Shown here piece by piece: positions 1 to 7,635 of a DNA stretch of 64,000 nt. The DNA lies in contig NZ_FOOA01000010.1 in assembly GCF_900113065.1 (NCBI RefSeq), forward strand, positions 1-64,000, read 5' to 3'. The position numbers and the translations under genes are program-made. Each line of letters starts with the position of its first letter. The first letter of the stretch is position 1. A model generated the notes under the pieces. It saw nothing but the letters and a program-made list of their open reading frames with translations, made no database searches and had not been told where the DNA came from. Source of the DNA: Aureimonas phyllosphaerae. Its GTDB lineage: Bacteria > Pseudomonadota > Alphaproteobacteria > Rhizobiales > Rhizobiaceae.

Positions 1-776
1 GGCAGGGCGGAGCCGTGAAAGCGCTGGTAGATCTCGTTGAGCTTGCCGTTCTTGAGGTTGGCTGCGACCCATTCGTCGAGCTTGGCCTTCAGTTCGGGCT
101 CGTTCTTGCGAAGTCCGATGGCGAGATCGAAGGTGCGGATCACGAACTTCGGCTCGTAGGCGAGGTCCGGGTTGCGCTGGCCGATCTGGTTCACAAGCGT
201 CGCGGAGGTCGCCACCATCTTGGCTTGGCCGCTGACGGCCGCCGTCACCATCGTGGCGTCGTCGTCGTAGCGGGTGACGGTGAAACCCTTCTCCGAGGCG
301 AGGCCCGTCAGTTCGGTGTCCTGCGTCGTGCCGCGGGTCACCGTGATCGCCTGGCCGCGAACGTCGTCCCAGCCGGCGATGGTCGACGCCTTCGGCGCGC
401 CGACCACCGACTGGAGCGCGGCATAGGGTTTGGAGAAGTCGATCACCTCAGCGCGCTGAGGCGTGACCGACAGGGTCGAGATCACGATGTCGGCCTTGTT
501 GGTCTGAAGGTTCGGGATGCGCGTCGCGCCCGTGGTCTGGACGAACTCGAGTTCCAGGCCCCAGTCGGCGGCGAGGAGCTTTGCCGTCTCGACGTCGGAG
601 CCCGTCGGCTGGAGGTTGGCGTCCAGCATCCCTGACGGCGGGATCGCCATGTCGGTGGCAATACGGATCTTCTTGGCGGCCATGATGTCGGCAAGCGCAT
701 CGGCAGCGGCCGGCGCGACGCCGGCGGCAAGCGTTGCGAGAACCGCGGCAACGGCGGTGAGCGTCTTTAGCTTCAT
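1..776 (-). CDS. Polar amino acid-type ABC transporter substrate-binding protein (partial, C-terminus beyond window)
   Basis: This is the periplasmic binding component of the ABC importer encoded just upstream. The ATG lies at 774-776 with a purine-rich AGGGAGGAACTCC stretch before it. Residues 1 to about 25 form a signal peptide (positively charged start, Ala/Leu/Val-rich core, APAAA cleavage region). The mature part reads as a family 3 (SBP_bac_3) protein, with the KIRIATDMAIPPSG opening, a VETAKLLAADWGL stretch, and the GSDVE and RGTT ligand-site segments. About 258 codons are present and the end is cut by the window edge. It is the last gene seen of a GntR-led operon. The ligand cannot be read from sequence; the family binds polar amino acids, opines or related small polar compounds. 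Confidence 0.9.
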   Translation of the reverse strand, partial: MKLKTLTAVAAVLATLAAGVAPAAADALADIMAAKKIRIATDMAIPPSGMLDANLQPTGSDVETAKLLAADWGLELEFVQTTGATRIPNLQTNKADIVISTLSVTPQRAEVIDFSKPYAALQSVVGAPKASTIAGWDDVRGQAITVTRGTTQDTELTGLASEKGFTVTRYDDDATMVTAAVSGQAKMVATSATLVNQIGQRNPDLAYEPKFVIRTFDLAIGLRKNEPELKAKLDEWVAANLKNGKLNEIYQRFHGSAL

Positions 777-819
777 GGAGTTCCTCCCTTGATGCGGCGG
801 GTTCTGGGTCGCCCCGCCG

Positions 820-1575
820 TCACAGTTCTTCGGCGACGAAGTCGCGCAGCTCTGGCGTTGTCGGCCGGTCGAGAATCCCGGCCGGCCCGTGCTCGTGGAT
901 GCGACCCTGGTGCATGAACACGACCTGGTCGGCGATGCGCCGGGCGAAGTTCATCTCGTGCGTCACCATGATCATCGTCATGCCGCCGGCGGCCAGACTC
1001 TCAATGACGCGCAGGACCTCGCCGGTGAGCTTGGGGTCGAGCGCCGAGGTCACCTCGTCGAAGAGCATGACCTTTGGCTCCATCGCCAGCGAGCGGGCGA
1101 TCGCGGCGCGCTGCTGCTGGCCGCCCGACAGCTGCTCGGGATACTGGTCCGCCTTCTCGGCAAGGCCCACCTTGGCGAGCACGCCCTCGGCCACTGCCCG
1201 CGCCTCTGCCTTCGACATCTTCTTCACCGAGCGGGGCGCCAGCATGATGTTCTCGGCGATCGTCAGGTGCGGGAAGAGGTTGTAACTCTGGAAGACGATG
1301 CCGACGTCCTGCCGCAGCCGCCTGAGGTCGAGCTTGGGGTCGTCGACCCGGTGGCCGCAGACCTCGATCTCGCCGCTGTCGATCACCTCCAGCCGGTCGA
1401 TGCAGCGCAGCGCCGTGGACTTGCCCGAGCCGCTCGCCCCGATCAGCGCGACAACCTCGCCCTTCTCGACAAAGAACGAGACGCCGTGCAGCACCTGGAC
1501 GGACCCGAAGCTCTTCCTGACGTCCTTGAGGGCGACGATGGGCATGGCTGTATCCTGGGTGGGAGCCGCGGTCAT
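820..1575 (-). CDS. Polar amino acid-type ABC transporter ATP-binding protein
   Basis: This is the cytoplasmic ATPase that powers the adjacent importer. The 251-residue protein has a Walker A motif GASGSGKST at residues 46-54, the Q-loop in GIVFQSYNLFPHLT, the signature LSGGQQQR at 149-156, Walker B VMLFDE at 169-174 and the switch His in VTHEM near 207. Length and motifs match GlnQ/HisP-type ATPases. Its start overlaps the stop of the upstream permease by four bases (ATGA at 1572-1575), so the two are translationally coupled. An internal ATG at residue 11 (MPIVALKDV) is an alternative start. The family call is secure; the substrate is unknown. Confidence 0.95.
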   Translation of the reverse strand: MTAAPTQDTAMPIVALKDVRKSFGSVQVLHGVSFFVEKGEVVALIGASGSGKSTALRCIDRLEVIDSGEIEVCGHRVDDPKLDLRRLRQDVGIVFQSYNLFPHLTIAENIMLAPRSVKKMSKAEARAVAEGVLAKVGLAEKADQYPEQLSGGQQQRAAIARSLAMEPKVMLFDEVTSALDPKLTGEVLRVIESLAAGGMTMIMVTHEMNFARRIADQVVFMHQGRIHEHGPAGILDRPTTPELRDFVAEEL

Positions 1576-2246
1576 GCCGACAGCGCCTTGAGGGTGCGAA
1601 GACGCGCCGCGCCGCGCTGCTCCAGGCGGCGGCTGAGAAGCGACACCGGGTAGCAGAGGCAGAAGTAGAGAGCGGCGACGATCACGTAGATCAGGAAGGG
1701 CTCGAAGATCGAGTTGTTGATCAGCTGCCCCGCGCGCGCGAGTTCCACGAAGCCGACCACGGAGGCGAGCGAGGTGTTCTTAATGATCTGAACGCAGAAG
1801 CCGACGGTCGGCGGCGTCGCGATGCGGATCGCCTGCGGCAGGATCACCTGGAACATCCGGCTGGTCTTCGAAAGCGCCAGACATTCGGCCGCTTCCCACT
1901 GGGCTTTCGGCACCGACTGGAGGCAGCCGCGCCAGATCTCGCCGAGATAGGCGCCGACATAGATCGTCAGCGACAGACCGGCCGCCAAGAGCGGTGAGAT
2001 CGAATAGCCAAGCGTCGGCAGACCGAAATAGGTGATGAAGAGGATGATGAGGAGCGGCGTGCCCTGCACCACCGTGACGTAGGCGCCGGTGACGACCCGC
2101 AGGGCACGCCAGGGCGCAGTGCGGCCGAGCGCGACGAGGAAGCCGACGACGGCTCCGCCGACGAAGGCCATCAGCGACAGGACGAGCGTCCACAGGGCGC
2201 CGGTGAGGAGGAACTGGAGGTGGCCGAGATTGACGGCGGTGTTCAT
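1572..2246 (-). CDS. Polar amino acid ABC transporter permease (HisM/GlnP family)
   Basis: This is one of two inner-membrane permease subunits of the importer. The 224 residues contain several hydrophobic segments and the BPD_transp_1 loop, seen as GAYLGEIWRGCLQSVPKAQWEAA, which is the EAA motif contacting the ATPase. An early VQGTPLLIIL segment is typical of HEQRO/PAAT permeases. It lies 12 bases after its paralogue (2259-2936) and overlaps the ATPase gene by ATGA. Two different permeases imply a heterodimeric channel, as usual in this family. Confidence 0.93.
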   Translation of the reverse strand: MNTAVNLGHLQFLLTGALWTLVLSLMAFVGGAVVGFLVALGRTAPWRALRVVTGAYVTVVQGTPLLIILFITYFGLPTLGYSISPLLAAGLSLTIYVGAYLGEIWRGCLQSVPKAQWEAAECLALSKTSRMFQVILPQAIRIATPPTVGFCVQIIKNTSLASVVGFVELARAGQLINNSIFEPFLIYVIVAALYFCLCYPVSLLSRRLEQRGAARLRTLKALSA

Positions 2247-2258
2247 GGCCGCGTCCCC

Positions 2259-2936
2259 CTACAGTGCCGTTCCGAGGCGTCGCAGCCGCGGAAAGATGAG
2301 GAGGCCGAAAAGCCAGAAGACGAGGCGCATCACGAGCGACAGCGCGAGGTAGAGGACGGCGGCGACAAGGAAGGTCTCGAAGGGGCGGTAGGTCTCGGAC
2401 TGGATGAAGTTGGCGGCGGCCGTCAACTCCTCGACGGAGATCTGCGAGGTGACGGAAGAGGCCAGCATTAGGAGGATGAACTGGCTGGTGAGCGAGGGGT
2501 AGACGCGCTCCATCGCCGGGCGCAGTGCGACGTGCCAGTAGGCCTTGGTCTTCGACAGGCCAAGGCACTCGGCCGCCTCCCACTGTCCTCGATGCACGGA
2601 ATCGAAGCCGGCGCGCATAATCTCGGCCGTGTAGGCGCCGACATTGATGGTCAGCGCGATGATCGCGACGGTAACGGCGGAGAACGAGAAGCCGAGGCTT
2701 GATAGCCCGAAATAGACGACGAAGATCTGCACGAGGAACGGCGTATTGCGGATGCTCTCGATGTAGATGCCCGCTGCCCTGGATGCCCAACTCAGGCTTG
2801 ACCGGCGGGCGATCGCGCAGATTGTGCCGATCAGAAATCCGGTCAGCGTCGTCACGGCCGCAAGCTGGATGGTGAGGAGCAGACCGTCCTGCAGCATCTG
2901 CCAGCGGGCAAAGATGGCGGTGAAATCGAGGCTCAT
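2259..2936 (-). CDS. Polar amino acid ABC transporter permease (HisQ/GlnP family)
   Basis: This is the second inner-membrane permease subunit, 225 residues. It has the hydrophobic segments of the PAAT permease fold, the SIRNTPFLVQIF segment and an EAA loop (AEIMRAGFDSVHRGQWEAA). Its ATG overlaps the TGA of the upstream dehydrogenase gene by four bases (2933-2936), tying import to the catabolic enzyme. It is similar in layout to the permease downstream, consistent with an old duplication that yields a heterodimer. Confidence 0.93.
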   Translation of the reverse strand: MSLDFTAIFARWQMLQDGLLLTIQLAAVTTLTGFLIGTICAIARRSSLSWASRAAGIYIESIRNTPFLVQIFVVYFGLSSLGFSFSAVTVAIIALTINVGAYTAEIMRAGFDSVHRGQWEAAECLGLSKTKAYWHVALRPAMERVYPSLTSQFILLMLASSVTSQISVEELTAAANFIQSETYRPFETFLVAAVLYLALSLVMRLVFWLFGLLIFPRLRRLGTAL

Positions 2937-3853
2937 GGCCGCCCGTCCGGCGCGCCGGCGGCGCGCTGCCCGGTCATTCGGTCGTAGACGCGGAACAGGG
3001 CCTGGTTGCCGTTGGCGCCCTCGCCATGCGCCTTGGCCTCGAGATACTGCGTGGTGACGAGCGAGGTCGCAGGCAGCGGCACCGAGCGCGCCTGCGCCAT
3101 CTCGAGCGTCAGGCGCAGGTCCTTCAGCATCAGGTCGATGCGAAAGCCCGCTCCGGCGTCTCCCGCGATCATCGCGGGGCCGAGCTTGTCGAGCATCCAG
3201 GACGAGGCCGAGCCGCCTAGGAGCACGTCGCGCATCTGGTCGAGATCGACCCCGCAGGCGCGGCCGAGCGCCAGCGCCTCGCAGATGGCCTGAAGGTTCA
3301 CGCCGCAGACGAGCTGGTTGCAGAGCTTCACCGTCTGGCCGGCGCCGCTGGCGCCCACGTGCGAAATCGTCGTGCCCATGGCGGACAGGACCGGCCGGAC
3401 ACGCTCGAAGGCCTCCGCGTCGCCCCCCACCATGATCGAGAGCGTCGCGTTCTTCGCACCGATCGGGCCGCCCGATACGGGCGCGTCGAGCATGGAGATG
3501 CCGGAGGCGGCCAGACGTTCCGCCATGGTGCGGGTCGCGGCCGGCGAGATCGTGCTCATGTCGACGAGGACGGTGCCCGGACGCATCGTCTCGACGAGAC
3601 CGCCCACGCCGAGGGCCACCTCCTCGACATGCGGGGTATCGGGCAGCATGGTGACGACGACGTCCGCGCTCGCGCCGACATCCGCCACGCTCAACGCGGG
3701 CCGGGCCCCGATCGTCGCTAGGGCTTCGACGGCCGCCGGATCGATGTCGTGGGCGGTGACTGCATACCCCGCCTCGACCAGGATGCGCGCCATCTCGCGG
3801 CCCATCGTGCCGAGGCCGACGAAGCCGACCCGCATCGCGTCTGTGTCGTTCAT
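2933..3853 (-). CDS. NAD(P)-dependent 3-hydroxyisobutyrate dehydrogenase-family oxidoreductase
   Basis: This is a beta-hydroxyacid dehydrogenase of about 306 residues. The Rossmann motif GLGTMG is at residues 13-18, the substrate loop DAPVSGG at 123-129 and the catalytic Lys in TVKLCNQ at 176. The start was placed at the ATG at 3851-3853 because AGGAGG sits just upstream; the frame stays open further upstream but that part overlaps rpiB and looks like shadow coding. The family includes 3-hydroxyisobutyrate, tartronate semialdehyde and L-threonate dehydrogenases. The neighbours (RpiB-like isomerase, importer, GntR) suggest catabolism of a small hydroxy acid or sugar acid, which is inference. 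Confidence 0.9.
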   Translation of the reverse strand: MNDTDAMRVGFVGLGTMGREMARILVEAGYAVTAHDIDPAAVEALATIGARPALSVADVGASADVVVTMLPDTPHVEEVALGVGGLVETMRPGTVLVDMSTISPAATRTMAERLAASGISMLDAPVSGGPIGAKNATLSIMVGGDAEAFERVRPVLSAMGTTISHVGASGAGQTVKLCNQLVCGVNLQAICEALALGRACGVDLDQMRDVLLGGSASSWMLDKLGPAMIAGDAGAGFRIDLMLKDLRLTLEMAQARSVPLPATSLVTTQYLEAKAHGEGANGNQALFRVYDRMTGQRAAGAPDGRP

Positions 3854-3887
3854 CCCTGACCTCCTCCCGAAGCCGTCGTCCGATGGG

Positions 3888-4334
3888 TCAGTCCGCGGTT
3901 TCGAGCTGGGCGAGCTTGTCGACGCGGCGCACGAAGTCCTCGTTGCGGTCGAACTCGGCGGCGAAGAAGGCGTCGACGAGGTCGTTGGCGAGCCAAGGGC
4001 CGACGATTTGGGCCCCGATGCACATGACATTGACGTCGTCGTGCTCCACCGACTGGTGGGCCGAATGGACGTCGTGGCAGACGGCGGCGCGGATGCCGCG
4101 GATCTTGTTGGCCGCGATCGCGGCGCCGACGCCGGTGCCGCAGACGAGAAGGCCGCGCTCGGCCTCCTTGCCGCGCACCTTGTCGCAGACGAGGCGGGCG
4201 ATGTCGGGGAAGTCGACGGGGTTCGGATCGAAGCTTCCCACGTCCTCGATCTCGTGCCCCCCGGCCCTCAGATGGTCGATCACCTGAGCCTTCAGCGGAA
4301 AGCCGGCGTGGTCGCTGCCGATGACGATCTTCAT
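3888..4334 (-). CDS. RpiB/LacA/LacB-family sugar-phosphate isomerase
   Basis: This 148-residue cytoplasmic isomerase interconverts aldose and ketose phosphates. It shows GSDHAGF at residues 6-12 (Asp8/His9), the catalytic Cys65 in VCGTGVG, and the phosphate-binding stretch around AANKIRG. The usual HN-x-ANV segment reads HDDVNV (His98), with Asp where Asn is normal. Its ATG overlaps the GntR stop by ATGA (4331-4334). RpiB proper is one option, but catabolic paralogues acting on erythrulose or other C4/C5 phosphates occur in similar operons, so I leave the symbol empty. It is probably induced together with the transporter. Confidence 0.88.
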   Translation of the reverse strand: MKIVIGSDHAGFPLKAQVIDHLRAGGHEIEDVGSFDPNPVDFPDIARLVCDKVRGKEAERGLLVCGTGVGAAIAANKIRGIRAAVCHDVHSAHQSVEHDDVNVMCIGAQIVGPWLANDLVDAFFAAEFDRNEDFVRRVDKLAQLETAD

Positions 4335-5143
4335 GGATGGGTCCTTGCGTTCGGGTCGTTCGATGGGACGGCAGGCGAGGCTGCGCCTCGGCGCTCCCCC
4401 ATCCGGTGTGCGGTCTCGAGCATGGTCGCCCGGCGCCGGAACTCGGCACCGATCTCGAAATGGCGGGTGAGGAGGTCGTCGGCCTTCGGTACGTCGCGAT
4501 CGACGATCGCGGAGAAGATGAGCCGGTGGTGGTCGATCAGGAACTCGTCGATCCCCTCGATCCGCATGATCTGCTCACGGCGGTCGAGATGCGAGCGCAT
4601 CATCAGAGCCGAGAGGGAGCCGTAGATGCTGACGAGCGTCGGCGAATGGGCGGCACGTACGATCGCCTCGTGGAAGCAGAAGTCGGCGGCGCCGCCCGCC
4701 TCGACGTGATGAATGGTCTCGGCGATCAGCTTCAAGGCGTCGGCGATCCGGTCGAGATCGGGCTGCGTCGCCCGGCGGCAGGCGAGACGCACGGCATGGT
4801 GCTCGATCGCGATGCGCGCTTCCATGATGTCGTCGATGACATCGGCCTGCTGCGCCAGCACGAAGGAGAAGAACTCGCCGAGGGTCGAGACGTCCGGCCG
4901 CTTCACGATCGTGCCGACGCCATGGCGGATCTCGACGGCGCCGATCATCGCGAGGGCGCGAAGCGCTTCGCGCAGCATGGGGCGGCTGACGTTGAGCCGG
5001 GCCGACAGCTCACGCTCGGGCAGGAGGCAGTCGCCGGTCTTCAACTGGCCCGACAGAAGCTGCTCGCGCAGGAACGAGACGACGCGCTCGTAGCCGCTTA
5101 GGGTGTCGGTGTCGCCGCGCGTGATGGAAACGTCACTGCTCAT
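4331..5143 (-). CDS. FadR-subfamily GntR transcriptional regulator
   Basis: This is a ligand-responsive DNA-binding protein of 270 residues. A winged helix-turn-helix spans roughly residues 17-83, with LLPERELSARLNVSRPMLRE as the recognition unit. It is followed by an all-helical FCD ligand domain with conserved Asp/His metal-binding positions (IVRAAHSP, DHHRLIF, LLTRHFE). It heads the catabolic/transport operon, overlapping rpiB by four bases. A perfect GTGGTC-A-GACCAC palindrome and a second inverted repeat lie just upstream beside a consensus TTGACA, so it probably represses its own operon and releases on binding a pathway metabolite. Confidence 0.92.
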   Translation of the reverse strand: MSSDVSITRGDTDTLSGYERVVSFLREQLLSGQLKTGDCLLPERELSARLNVSRPMLREALRALAMIGAVEIRHGVGTIVKRPDVSTLGEFFSFVLAQQADVIDDIMEARIAIEHHAVRLACRRATQPDLDRIADALKLIAETIHHVEAGGAADFCFHEAIVRAAHSPTLVSIYGSLSALMMRSHLDRREQIMRIEGIDEFLIDHHRLIFSAIVDRDVPKADDLLTRHFEIGAEFRRRATMLETAHRMGERRGAASPAVPSNDPNARTHP

Positions 5144-5157
5144 CAGGTGATCCGTCC

Positions 5158-5197
5158 GTGGTCAGACCACTTAGTGATAAGTGTTCTCTCTTGTCAA
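5158..5197 (-). promoter_or_regulatory. Probable GntR operator and promoter for the catabolic operon
   Basis: The perfect palindrome GTGGTC-A-GACCAC lies at 5158-5170 and fits the TNGTNNNACNA operator pattern known for FadR-type regulators. A second perfect inverted repeat, CACTTA-gtga-TAAGTG, lies at 5168-5183 and shares bases with the first. On the minus strand a TTGACA hexamer (5192-5197) precedes both, so a bound repressor would sit across the -10/+1 region. No strong -10 box was found at the right spacing. The assignment of the regulator to these sites is inferred from proximity. Confidence 0.7.
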
Positions 5198-5474
5198 TGT
5201 GGGAGCGGGCGAGCGATTACTGGGAAGGGTGCGAAACTCGATAGCCATTTGGGCAGGCTACGCAGCCTATGGATATCTGAGCAAAATGAGCTTCGGGATA
5301 GCGATTGGCAAATCTTTGCCGCACATTTCCATGTCTGCTTGTAGTCGGTAGCAGCATGCTTGCTGGTAGATATGCGGGCTATGCTGCCGAACGTATCGTC
5401 GCGACGGCTGGCCGCGATGTGGTCCTCCTTCGCCTCTCATTCGCTCCCCACCAATCGGCAGATCCCTTTGCTGC
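5198..5474. other. Intergenic region between the GntR operon promoter and the island
   Basis: No convincing gene is visible in this stretch. Base composition drops below that of the flanking genes, consistent with a boundary or old insertion scar. Short open frames on the plus strand lack a ribosome binding site and family features. No copy of the GCGGGATTTATGGG repeat found at the other end of the island was seen here. Confidence 0.5.
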
Positions 5475-6383
5475 TCAGACCCACCGGGCGCTCAAGCGCA
5501 CCCACTTGCGCTCCGGCGTGCAGATCTCGACGCTCGTGATGTCCGTCGGGTCGCTGCGAACCTCATAGGTCCGCGTTTCACCCCAACTCTCAACCAGCTC
5601 CGGGACCGCCTCGCTCCAATAGGTACGCCCACCCCAGGACACGCCGCGTGGGCCGATCGCGCGAAACCTGTCAGCACGAAAGAGGCCACCCGGCGCATCG
5701 GCAGGCACGAACCGCGGAACGAAGCCGACTGCGGCCTCATGCCAAAGGTCGAGGGGTGAGCGCTCGATCCCGGGAATGGGGACGGCGTTGTAACGGTCGA
5801 CGATCCAGCGGCGCAGCCGTCTTTCGACGTCCCCCAGCGGAACCTCTTCCCCATCGGGCAGACGGCCCGCGAGCATGTGCGTGATCGCGGATCGACCCTC
5901 TTGCACAGGGTCGACACCGATCCCCGTCTCCTGCGACCAGCGGTCTGCGAGGTCACCGACCATGGGCTCGTAATCCTCGTGCCGCACGATCTCGATGCCG
6001 AGCGCCTGTCGAAAGAGACGGACAGGCGCCGGTACTAGGTCATGCCTTGCATGGACGAAGACACGGTCCGCCACGCCTTCGCAGGGCCAGTACCCAGCCG
6101 CGCCGAACTCCGCTGCGTCCCGGGGCAGGAAGGCGTCGGCGAGGCATCGCAGCACGTCGCCGTAGCTGACGCCGTCCTGTGCGAGGTGGACGCCGGCGAC
6201 CATGAGTGTGCGGCGGCAGATCACCAGGACCGCGACAGGCCGCCCGACCCAGCCGTCGGAGGCTTGGCCTACCGCAGGGGCGGTGGCGCGCAGCTCCATG
6301 GCGAAGGCGCCGACCGTCAGCTCCGCCATCGGCGCCGGACGCGTGGCCTGGGCATCGTCGGCGATGCCGTGGAACATCGTCAT
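5475..6383 (-). CDS. TniA/TnsB-like transposase relative lacking the catalytic triad
   Basis: This is a 302-residue protein resembling the integrase core plus Mu-transposase C-terminal domain of TniA/TnsB transposases, without their N-terminal DNA-binding region. Family-like landmarks in order are GRP (47-49), a VICRRTLMVAG strand, LCxA-like FLPRD (86-89), YWPCEG (98-103), ALGIEI (127-132), RYNAVPIPGIERSP (197-210) followed by LDLW, and a C-terminal beta domain (about 235-300) with WGGRTYW and DPTDITSVEI. The expected acidic triad is missing: no Asp in AFAMEL (26-31), His111 in VFVHARHDL, and DLADRW (144-149) where HIER-like sequence is usual. The start was set at 6381-6383 because AGGAGGG lies just upstream. 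It may be domesticated or decaying; no TniB or TniQ partner is nearby. Confidence 0.65.
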   Translation of the reverse strand: MTMFHGIADDAQATRPAPMAELTVGAFAMELRATAPAVGQASDGWVGRPVAVLVICRRTLMVAGVHLAQDGVSYGDVLRCLADAFLPRDAAEFGAAGYWPCEGVADRVFVHARHDLVPAPVRLFRQALGIEIVRHEDYEPMVGDLADRWSQETGIGVDPVQEGRSAITHMLAGRLPDGEEVPLGDVERRLRRWIVDRYNAVPIPGIERSPLDLWHEAAVGFVPRFVPADAPGGLFRADRFRAIGPRGVSWGGRTYWSEAVPELVESWGETRTYEVRSDPTDITSVEICTPERKWVRLSARWV

Positions 6384-6473
6384 GATCCCTCCTAATGGAT
6401 TGCGAGGCGTCTTGGTTTGCCCGGCCATGGAGGTGATCCTGTTCGCGTCCGGTTTCGTCGATCGGCGAGAGCG

Positions 6474-6800
6474 CTAGCCGTTCGCCCGGGCTTCGGCCGC
6501 GTTCGTCATCCGGACCGCAGCCTCGATCATGCCCATGTGCTCCGCGTACGTCGTGAGCAGGATCGACTCGAGCAGCGCGAGCGTGCCCTTAGCCGCGGTC
6601 TCCCGGTTCAGCCCCTCGTCCTCGATGGCGGCGATGGCGGCGTCGACACGGGCCTTGATGCGTTCGTATGTGGATCCTTCGCCGAGGAACGTGTCCTCGC
6701 CATCGCCCTCGTCCAGCTCGAACGCGACCATGTCGCGGTCGGCCTGCTGGAGCGCCTCTATAGCGAACCAGACCTCATCCTCGTGCTCGATCTCAGTCAT
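6474..6800 (-). CDS. Small acidic hypothetical protein
   Basis: I do not recognise this 108-residue protein. It begins MTEIEHEDEVWF, has an acidic patch (ELDEGDGEDTF) and then looks helical (YERIKARVDAAIAAIEDE, GTLALLESILLTTYAEHMGMIEAAVRM). No signal peptide, membrane segment or cysteine is present. The start at 6798-6800 was chosen because GGAGAGAAGG lies directly upstream; the longer frame to 6920 has no such support. It lies 90 bases upstream of the transposase-like gene on the same strand, within the orphan-gene island. Function unknown. Confidence 0.6.
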   Translation of the reverse strand: MTEIEHEDEVWFAIEALQQADRDMVAFELDEGDGEDTFLGEGSTYERIKARVDAAIAAIEDEGLNRETAAKGTLALLESILLTTYAEHMGMIEAAVRMTNAAEARANG

Positions 6801-7001
6801 GCCTTCTCTCCGTCCTGTGCCGCACAACGCGTCGACAAAGGGCTCCCCGGTCTCGCCGCTTCCGCAAGCCGCCAGAAAACTTTTCCGGCCTGGGGGCCTC
6901 AGTCCGTCACATGCAGTCAATCACGTCGCAGCCGATGCCTCGCGGATCAGGCCGAGCCTACGCCCCGCAGCCGCGAGCGGGGAACGCTTAGAGCCAGCCC
7001 C

Positions 7002-7412
7002 CTATGCCGCAAGCGCCTTCCGCTCCTGCTCGGCATCGAACAGCGAGAACATGAGGTTGCCGATCGAGCCTATCAGCATCCCGTATCGGTACTGGACCTC
7101 GTCGCTCAGCTCGTCGAAGCCCGCCAGCTTGTTCTCGTAAATCGTCAGCAGCGACGAGATGGTCGTGTACGTCCCGCTCGCGGGATGGGGCGCGAGGTAG
7201 CTGAAGTCCTCGTTGTTGATCCGGATGCGGAGGTCGGCGTTCGCCGGATCGGTCAGGTCGACGTCGAGCCGATCCTCCAGGATCCTTGCCACGCCGACCC
7301 AGGGGTCCGCTCCCTCGTCGGCCGAGTAGACGCCCTTGACCTCGAACATCTCCTTCATGGTCTCGTCGCCGATCAGGAGGATGTGGCTGCGGCTGCGGTG
7401 TGCGTTCGTCAT
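7002..7412 (-). CDS. Island protein A1 (hypothetical, paralogue of 8483-8890)
   Basis: This 136-residue protein of unknown function is clearly related to the one at 8483-8890. Shared segments are DPWVGVARILE, RL-x-x-DL-x-DPANAD, NxEDFxxLAP and GTxTTISSLLxxYEN, followed by a hydrophobic GNLM region near the C-terminus. It is cytoplasmic by appearance, with no signal peptide and only a short hydrophobic helix (LIGSIGNLMFSLF). The start at 7410-7412 has GAGGAA upstream. A leader with a conserved sequence, also found ahead of A2, lies 28-58 bases upstream. It alternates with family B genes in the order B2-A2-B1-A1. Confidence 0.7.
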   Translation of the reverse strand: MTNAHRSRSHILLIGDETMKEMFEVKGVYSADEGADPWVGVARILEDRLDVDLTDPANADLRIRINNEDFSYLAPHPASGTYTTISSLLTIYENKLAGFDELSDEVQYRYGMLIGSIGNLMFSLFDAEQERKALAA

Positions 7413-7439
7413 TTGGTGTTCCTCACGCTGGTAACGGGT

Positions 7440-7470
7440 CAAAATGTTCCGAGGTCGGGGGTGGGCGCAC
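7440..7470 (-). repeat. Duplicated leader upstream of A1
   Basis: This stretch is closely similar to 8919-8952 and sits at the same distance (28-29 bases) from the start codon of its A-family gene. Shared blocks, read on the plus strand, are CAAAA-ATG-TTCC, GGTCGG and GGGCGCA. Conservation outside the coding part suggests a promoter or regulator site that was copied with the module. No classic -35/-10 pair is obvious. Confidence 0.55.
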
Positions 7471-7635
7471 GGCGGTCAGCGGGCGCGGTTGGTCAGCGTC
7501 CGAATGAATTTGGGACCCTGCGTGACCGGCCGCCGCCACCTGTTCTCGGTCAGGATACCGCTCGAATGTTCGGCGCGGCTGCCAAGACATCGGATCGATG
7601 GATCGTCACGGCAGGTTCGCTTGTCGCTTAGCGTG

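Noticed and set aside
5198-5568. Matching transposon end or short genes at the left border of the island
   Set aside because: Only a chance-level fragment (TGCGGGCT) resembles the right-hand repeat, and the short plus-strand frames lack support.
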